Shown: positions 8,178-10,083 of the stretch, piece after piece
Position numbering within the stretch: the stretch's first letter is position 1
Layout of the letters: each line of letters starts with the position of its first letter
Assembly (NCBI GenBank): GCA_947569225.1
Contig: CANORX010000021.1
Span: forward strand, 1-10,083
DNA: 10,083 bases
Direction: 5' to 3'
Origin: an uncultured Clostridia bacterium
GTDB taxonomy: Bacteria; Bacillota_I; Bacilli_A; RF39; UBA660
Position numbers and translations under genes: made by a program
The notes under the pieces: model-generated
Seen by the model: the letters and a program-made list of their open reading frames with translations, nothing else
Told to the model about the DNA's origin: nothing
Database searches by the model: none

Positions 8178-9116
8178 CTATTCCATATACATAATATCCC
8201 TATAATTAGGAGGAAAACCCATCTTATCAATAACATCATCTATAGTTATACTATGAACTTTCCCACAAAGCCTATCAAACTCATAATTAATCTCATTTAA
8301 CATCATCATAAAATCAACTTGAGAAAGAAGTCTTTTTAAAATAATTATAAGAGCAAAAATATCATTCTTACCATAAACATACTCACCATTAGTCTTATCA
8401 ATATTTAATAAATTATGATACTTATTATCAGGAATCATTCTTTGAGTAAAATGGTCAAACACGATATCTTCATGTGCACACAAATTTCTATAATTCGCAA
8501 GTATTGGTAAATAAATTTCCATCTCTTCGGGTTCTATATTATAAATATTAGCTATAGCTTCCTTATCTTCAAACTTAAGAACACTAAACATCTCACTCAT
8601 AAGACCAAAACTAATTACCTTAATACCAATCCATAAAGGTATGTAACCATAATTATCCATATAATGACTTGTAGCCCCATGATTTTTACCATTTACTCTA
8701 AACTGTCTTTTAACCTTTCTAACCAAATCATTTATCTGTCTTTGCTTAGATTTATCGTTATCAAAATTCTTAGACTCTAAATAATCCTTCTCTTTATAAC
8801 CATAATTCTTACTCATAGTATAACTAAAAATTGATTTATAGTTATTCTCGACTATCAAAATATTTTTAAAAATAATATTCCTAAACATTCTATCAAACAC
8901 AAATAAACTATATAACTCTTCAAAAGTAGTACCATCCTTAAACTTTCTAGAAGTATCATGCTTAACAAAAATATGTCTATAACCCATTAAAAAGAAATAA
9001 TTCTCACGAAGTAAAATCTCTTTAGCATAAACTTCATCACTTATAATAAGGCCTTTATCTTTCAATATTTGAATTTGCTCATCTAAATTTTTAAATACTT
9101 TATTATTATTTGCCAA
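8178..9116 (-). CDS. Abi_2 (AbiD/AbiF-like) abortive-infection protein with HEPN RNase motif
   Basis: This 312-aa protein belongs to the Abi_2 family, whose members include lactococcal AbiD and AbiF and act in phage exclusion. The N-terminal block LDEQIQILKDKGLIISDEVYAKEILLRENYF (about 11-41) followed by LMGYRHIF is the standard opening. Next come ENNYKSIFSYTMSKNYG and the core YGYIPLWIGIKVISFGLMSEMF (156-177). NYRNLCAHEDIVFD contains R210-x4-H215, the HEPN RNase signature, so RNA cleavage is the likely toxic activity. The C-terminus IDKMGFPPNY is typical of Firmicutes AbiF-like proteins. The start is a TTG at 9116, supported by AGGTGA 6 nt upstream and by alignment of the opening block; no ATG is nearby. 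It sits divergent to a 71-aa ORF, near a structured RNA, and 12 nt before htrA. Family is secure; toxin activity and control by the RNA are inference. Confidence 0.92.
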   Translation of the reverse strand: MANNNKVFKNLDEQIQILKDKGLIISDEVYAKEILLRENYFFLMGYRHIFVKHDTSRKFKDGTTFEELYSLFVFDRMFRNIIFKNILIVENNYKSIFSYTMSKNYGYKEKDYLESKNFDNDKSKQRQINDLVRKVKRQFRVNGKNHGATSHYMDNYGYIPLWIGIKVISFGLMSEMFSVLKFEDKEAIANIYNIEPEEMEIYLPILANYRNLCAHEDIVFDHFTQRMIPDNKYHNLLNIDKTNGEYVYGKNDIFALIIILKRLLSQVDFMMMLNEINYEFDRLCGKVHSITIDDVIDKMGFPPNYRDIMYME

Positions 9117-9122
9117 CCCTCG

Positions 9123-9128
9123 TCACCT
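9123..9128 (-). promoter_or_regulatory. Shine-Dalgarno site supporting the TTG start of the Abi_2 gene
   Basis: AGGTGA on the minus strand matches the core of the 16S-complementary sequence (GGAGGTGA) and ends 6 nt before the TTG at 9116. It supports that unusual start codon, which by itself would keep expression of a putative toxin low. Confidence 0.65.
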
Positions 9129-9130
9129 AG

Positions 9131-9155
9131 ATTAAATTTTAACATAAAGTTTAAT
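9131..9155 (-). promoter_or_regulatory. Imperfect palindrome over the presumed Abi_2 promoter
   Basis: Arms ATTAAAxTTT and AAAxTTTAAT (9 of 10 positions complementary) flank a 5-nt centre within the 112-bp region between the divergent Abi_2 and 71-aa genes. On the minus strand it contains TATGTT and TTAAAAT, the most plausible -10 sequences for the Abi_2 gene; I find no convincing -35. It could be an operator, but A/T palindromes arise easily in such AT-rich DNA. Confidence 0.35.
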
Positions 9156-9201
9156 GAACTGCTACAAATTTCACATAAATTTCTTCTAAAATTAGTAAAA
9201 T

Positions 9202-9223
9202 TATGATATCATTAAAAAGGAGG
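9202..9223 (+). promoter_or_regulatory. Possible -10 box and strong ribosome site of the 71-aa ORF
   Basis: TATGAT (9202-9207) is a fair -10 box, but no good -35 lies 16-18 nt upstream. AAAAAGGAGG (9214-9223) is a near-perfect Shine-Dalgarno sequence 5 nt before the ATG at 9229. The ribosome site is the main reason to regard this short ORF as translated. Confidence 0.5.
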
Positions 9224-9228
9224 CTAGA

Positions 9229-9444
9229 ATGACGAATGAATTAGAATATCAAGAAACATTAGAACAGATTATACCAAAAAGTTTATATGAATACTTTTTA
9301 TATGACTTACAAGAAACTTATAAAAGTGAATTTGGATGGAGTATTAACAATTTAAATAAAGAAGAAATAGATAATGACAAAATAAAAGTTACATTAACTT
9401 TAGAAAAATACAAAATATTAGAAACAAGTTATAAAACTAGATAA
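9229..9444 (+). CDS. Small acidic hypothetical protein (71 aa), divergent from the Abi_2 gene
   Basis: I do not recognise this family. It is the only plausible plus-strand gene in the window. It has a near-perfect ribosome site (AAAGGAGG, 5 nt spacing), an ATG start and a TAA stop. The product is acidic (about 14 Asp/Glu against 9 Lys/Arg), with no signal peptide, membrane segment, cysteine or evident helix-turn-helix. The first half is aromatic and probably helical (SLYEYFLYDLQETYKSEFGW), and the second half looks like a beta strand followed by a helix (KIKVTLTLEKYKILE). Its size, acidity and position beside a HEPN toxin-like gene would fit a protein antitoxin or an accessory factor, but nothing in the sequence proves that. 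No terminator follows before the oppositely oriented RNA gene at 9478-9544. Confidence 0.7.
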   Translation: MTNELEYQETLEQIIPKSLYEYFLYDLQETYKSEFGWSINNLNKEEIDNDKIKVTLTLEKYKILETSYKTR

Positions 9445-9477
9445 CTTACTTCTAATATTTTTTTAACTCTTAACAAT

Positions 9478-9496
9478 AAAAAATGCCTGAAAGGCA
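9478..9496 (-). terminator. Intrinsic terminator of the small RNA
   Basis: TGCCT (9496-9492), a TTC loop and AGGCA (9488-9484) form a 5-bp GC-rich hairpin followed by T6 on the minus strand. It is short but well placed. Its 3' arm shares bases with the long-range closing stem of the RNA. It may also end transcripts coming from the DUF3800 gene, which has no terminator of its own that I can see. Confidence 0.7.
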
Positions 9497-9544
9497 ACGT
9501 ACTTACCATACGTTTAGCATTTAGCTACCATTTTCAGGTCTTGT
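9478..9544 (-). ncRNA. Candidate structured small RNA between DUF3800 and Abi_2 genes
   Basis: A stand-alone transcript of about 65-70 nt is predicted from a TTGACA-17-TAGAAT promoter to a terminator with a T6 tract. It can fold as a multibranch structure. A 7-bp closing stem CCTGAAA (9538-9532) with TTTCAGG (9492-9486) surrounds hairpin 1 (TAGC 9527-9524 with GCTA 9518-9515, loop TAAAT) and hairpin 2 (AACGTA 9514-9509 with TACGTT 9501-9496, loop TGGTAAG), with GG/CC pairs inside. It lacks a start codon with a ribosome site and any useful ORF. The hexamer ATGGTA occurs twice, and GCTAAAT/GCTAAAC are back to back. Structured RNAs beside Abi_2 (abiF motif) and DUF3800 genes have been reported from comparative genomics, and for AbiF the RNA is proposed to act as antitoxin. 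I cannot say from memory which, if any, named motif this is. Confidence 0.75.
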
Positions 9545-9545
9545 A

Positions 9546-9586
9546 AGGATATTCTAGCACATAGCATACATTATGTCAAATATCCT
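9546..9586. promoter_or_regulatory. Inverted repeat enclosing the small-RNA promoter (candidate operator)
   Basis: AGGATATT (9546-9553) and its exact complement AATATCCT (9579-9586) flank the promoter symmetrically about 9566, with half-site centres 33 bp apart (about three helical turns). A smaller inverted pair, ACATA (9559-9563) and TATGT (9572-9576), is nearly concentric. The outer arms touch both the -10 and -35 boxes, so a bound dimer would block transcription. The regulator is unknown. Confidence 0.4.
9551..9579 (-). promoter_or_regulatory. Near-consensus sigma-A promoter of the small RNA
   Basis: On the minus strand TTGACA (9579-9574, perfect), a 17-nt spacer and TAGAAT (9556-9551) predict transcription from about 9544. 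With the lipid-operon promoter it is one of the two best promoters in the window. It lies 30 nt after the DUF3800 stop and is followed by no coding region, which is the main evidence that the RNA is a separate gene. Confidence 0.85.
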
Positions 9587-9608
9587 CATTAATATTATAT
9601 TTAATTTT

Positions 9609-10083
9609 TTATTTTCTATCCCTAGTTTTATAACCCGGAAACAAACTAACCCTAAAATTCTTATCTTTCAAATACAAAATAACATTCTTTACAATATTTT
9701 TATCCTTATATAAATTATAAAAAGTATTTACAACTAAATCTGCCATTTGAATTCCGTAGTTAGTAGCCGAATCATAATAAGTTATTTTAAAATCAAAACT
9801 TTGCAAACAAAATTCAGTTTTTAAATACGTTTCTAAATTATTCAAATCCCCTATCCTTATGTTTCTATTATCAACACTAACAACAAATTCTACATTATCA
9901 TTTACTAAACTTAAATTTAAAAGTGGGACAATACAATCTTTAAATAAAATCTTAACTGCATAATTAAAAAAAATATTAGACTCAACTATTTCTTTCTTCA
10001 TAGACTTTTTATCAAAAACCTTAACACATCCATAAAAAGTATCAATATCTTGAATACTATTAAATATTTCTATCTTATCTTCA
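9609..10083 (-). CDS. DUF3800 domain protein (C-terminal 157 residues; 5' end outside window)
   Basis: The reading frame is open from the window edge (10082) to a TAA at 9609. An ATG at 10001 is internal, because the upstream codons continue the frame without a stop (EDKIEIFNSIQDIDTFYGCV...). The diagnostic segment is YYDSATNYGIQMADLVVNTFYNLY, matching the DUF3800 C-terminal signature DS---GLQ-AD-I/V. The family typically opens with a short acidic DESG-like motif, which would lie beyond the window. DUF3800 proteins have no firmly established activity that I can cite; they are common in defence and mobile regions and are reported near conserved structured RNAs. The stop lies 30 nt before the small-RNA promoter on the same strand, so the RNA could also be made as the 3' end of this mRNA. 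Assignment is good, function unknown. Confidence 0.82.
   Translation of the reverse strand, partial: EDKIEIFNSIQDIDTFYGCVKVFDKKSMKKEIVESNIFFNYAVKILFKDCIVPLLNLSLVNDNVEFVVSVDNRNIRIGDLNNLETYLKTEFCLQSFDFKITYYDSATNYGIQMADLVVNTFYNLYKDKNIVKNVILYLKDKNFRVSLFPGYKTRDRK

Noticed and set aside
9478..9544. CRISPR repeat or a cis-acting riboswitch
   Set aside because: There is no array of regular repeats, and the element sits downstream of DUF3800 with its own promoter and terminator and leads into no gene.
9609..10001. DUF3800 read as a complete 130-aa protein from the ATG at 10001
   Set aside because: The frame continues open upstream to the window edge and the product would lack the N-terminal half of the domain.
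1..10083. Mycoplasma-type code (UGA = Trp)
   Set aside because: jetA ends on TGA in an ATGA overlap with jetB, and Trp in the recognised proteins is encoded by TGG.

Overview
The window is very AT-rich. Its genes use TGA as a stop (jetA ends on TGA), and they have strong Shine-Dalgarno sites and sigma-A type promoters (TTGACA/TATAAT with 17-nt spacers). This fits a low-GC Bacillota or Mycoplasmatota-like bacterium using the standard bacterial code, not the UGA=Trp code of Mycoplasma. I cannot name the species. Every gene but one small ORF is on the minus strand, so the layout below is read from high to low coordinates.

Region 1 (10083 to about 9117) is a small accessory cassette. It holds the C-terminal end of a DUF3800 protein cut by the window edge. 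Next comes a compact structured RNA of about 65-70 nt with its own near-consensus promoter and terminator. Last is a 71-aa acidic ORF of unknown function on the plus strand. Divergent to that ORF is an Abi_2 (AbiD/AbiF-like) protein with an RNLCAH HEPN RNase motif. Abi_2 and DUF3800 genes are both families reported to lie next to small structured RNAs, and AbiF-type proteins are proposed to be RNA-guarded toxins related to the ancestors of Cas13. This is the part of the window most likely to hold an undescribed system.

Region 2 (9116 to 7061) is a two-gene unit: the Abi_2 gene, then 12 nt downstream a membrane-anchored HtrA/DegP serine protease with a PDZ domain, closed by an intrinsic terminator.

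Region 3 (7046 to 5157) is a lipid-metabolism operon with a clear promoter and terminator. It holds a diacylglycerol/YegS-type lipid kinase followed by phosphatidylserine decarboxylase. It looks like housekeeping membrane chemistry between two defence loci.

Region 4 (5060 to 1) is a type II Wadjet anti-plasmid operon: jetA (DUF2397/TIGR02677, kleisin), jetB (DUF2398/TIGR02678, KITE) and jetC (TIGR02680, SMC-like ATPase). The genes overlap at each junction and are probably translationally coupled. The window ends inside the jetC coiled coil, so the rest of jetC and the expected nuclease gene jetD lie outside. No stretch longer than 300 bases lacks a gene.
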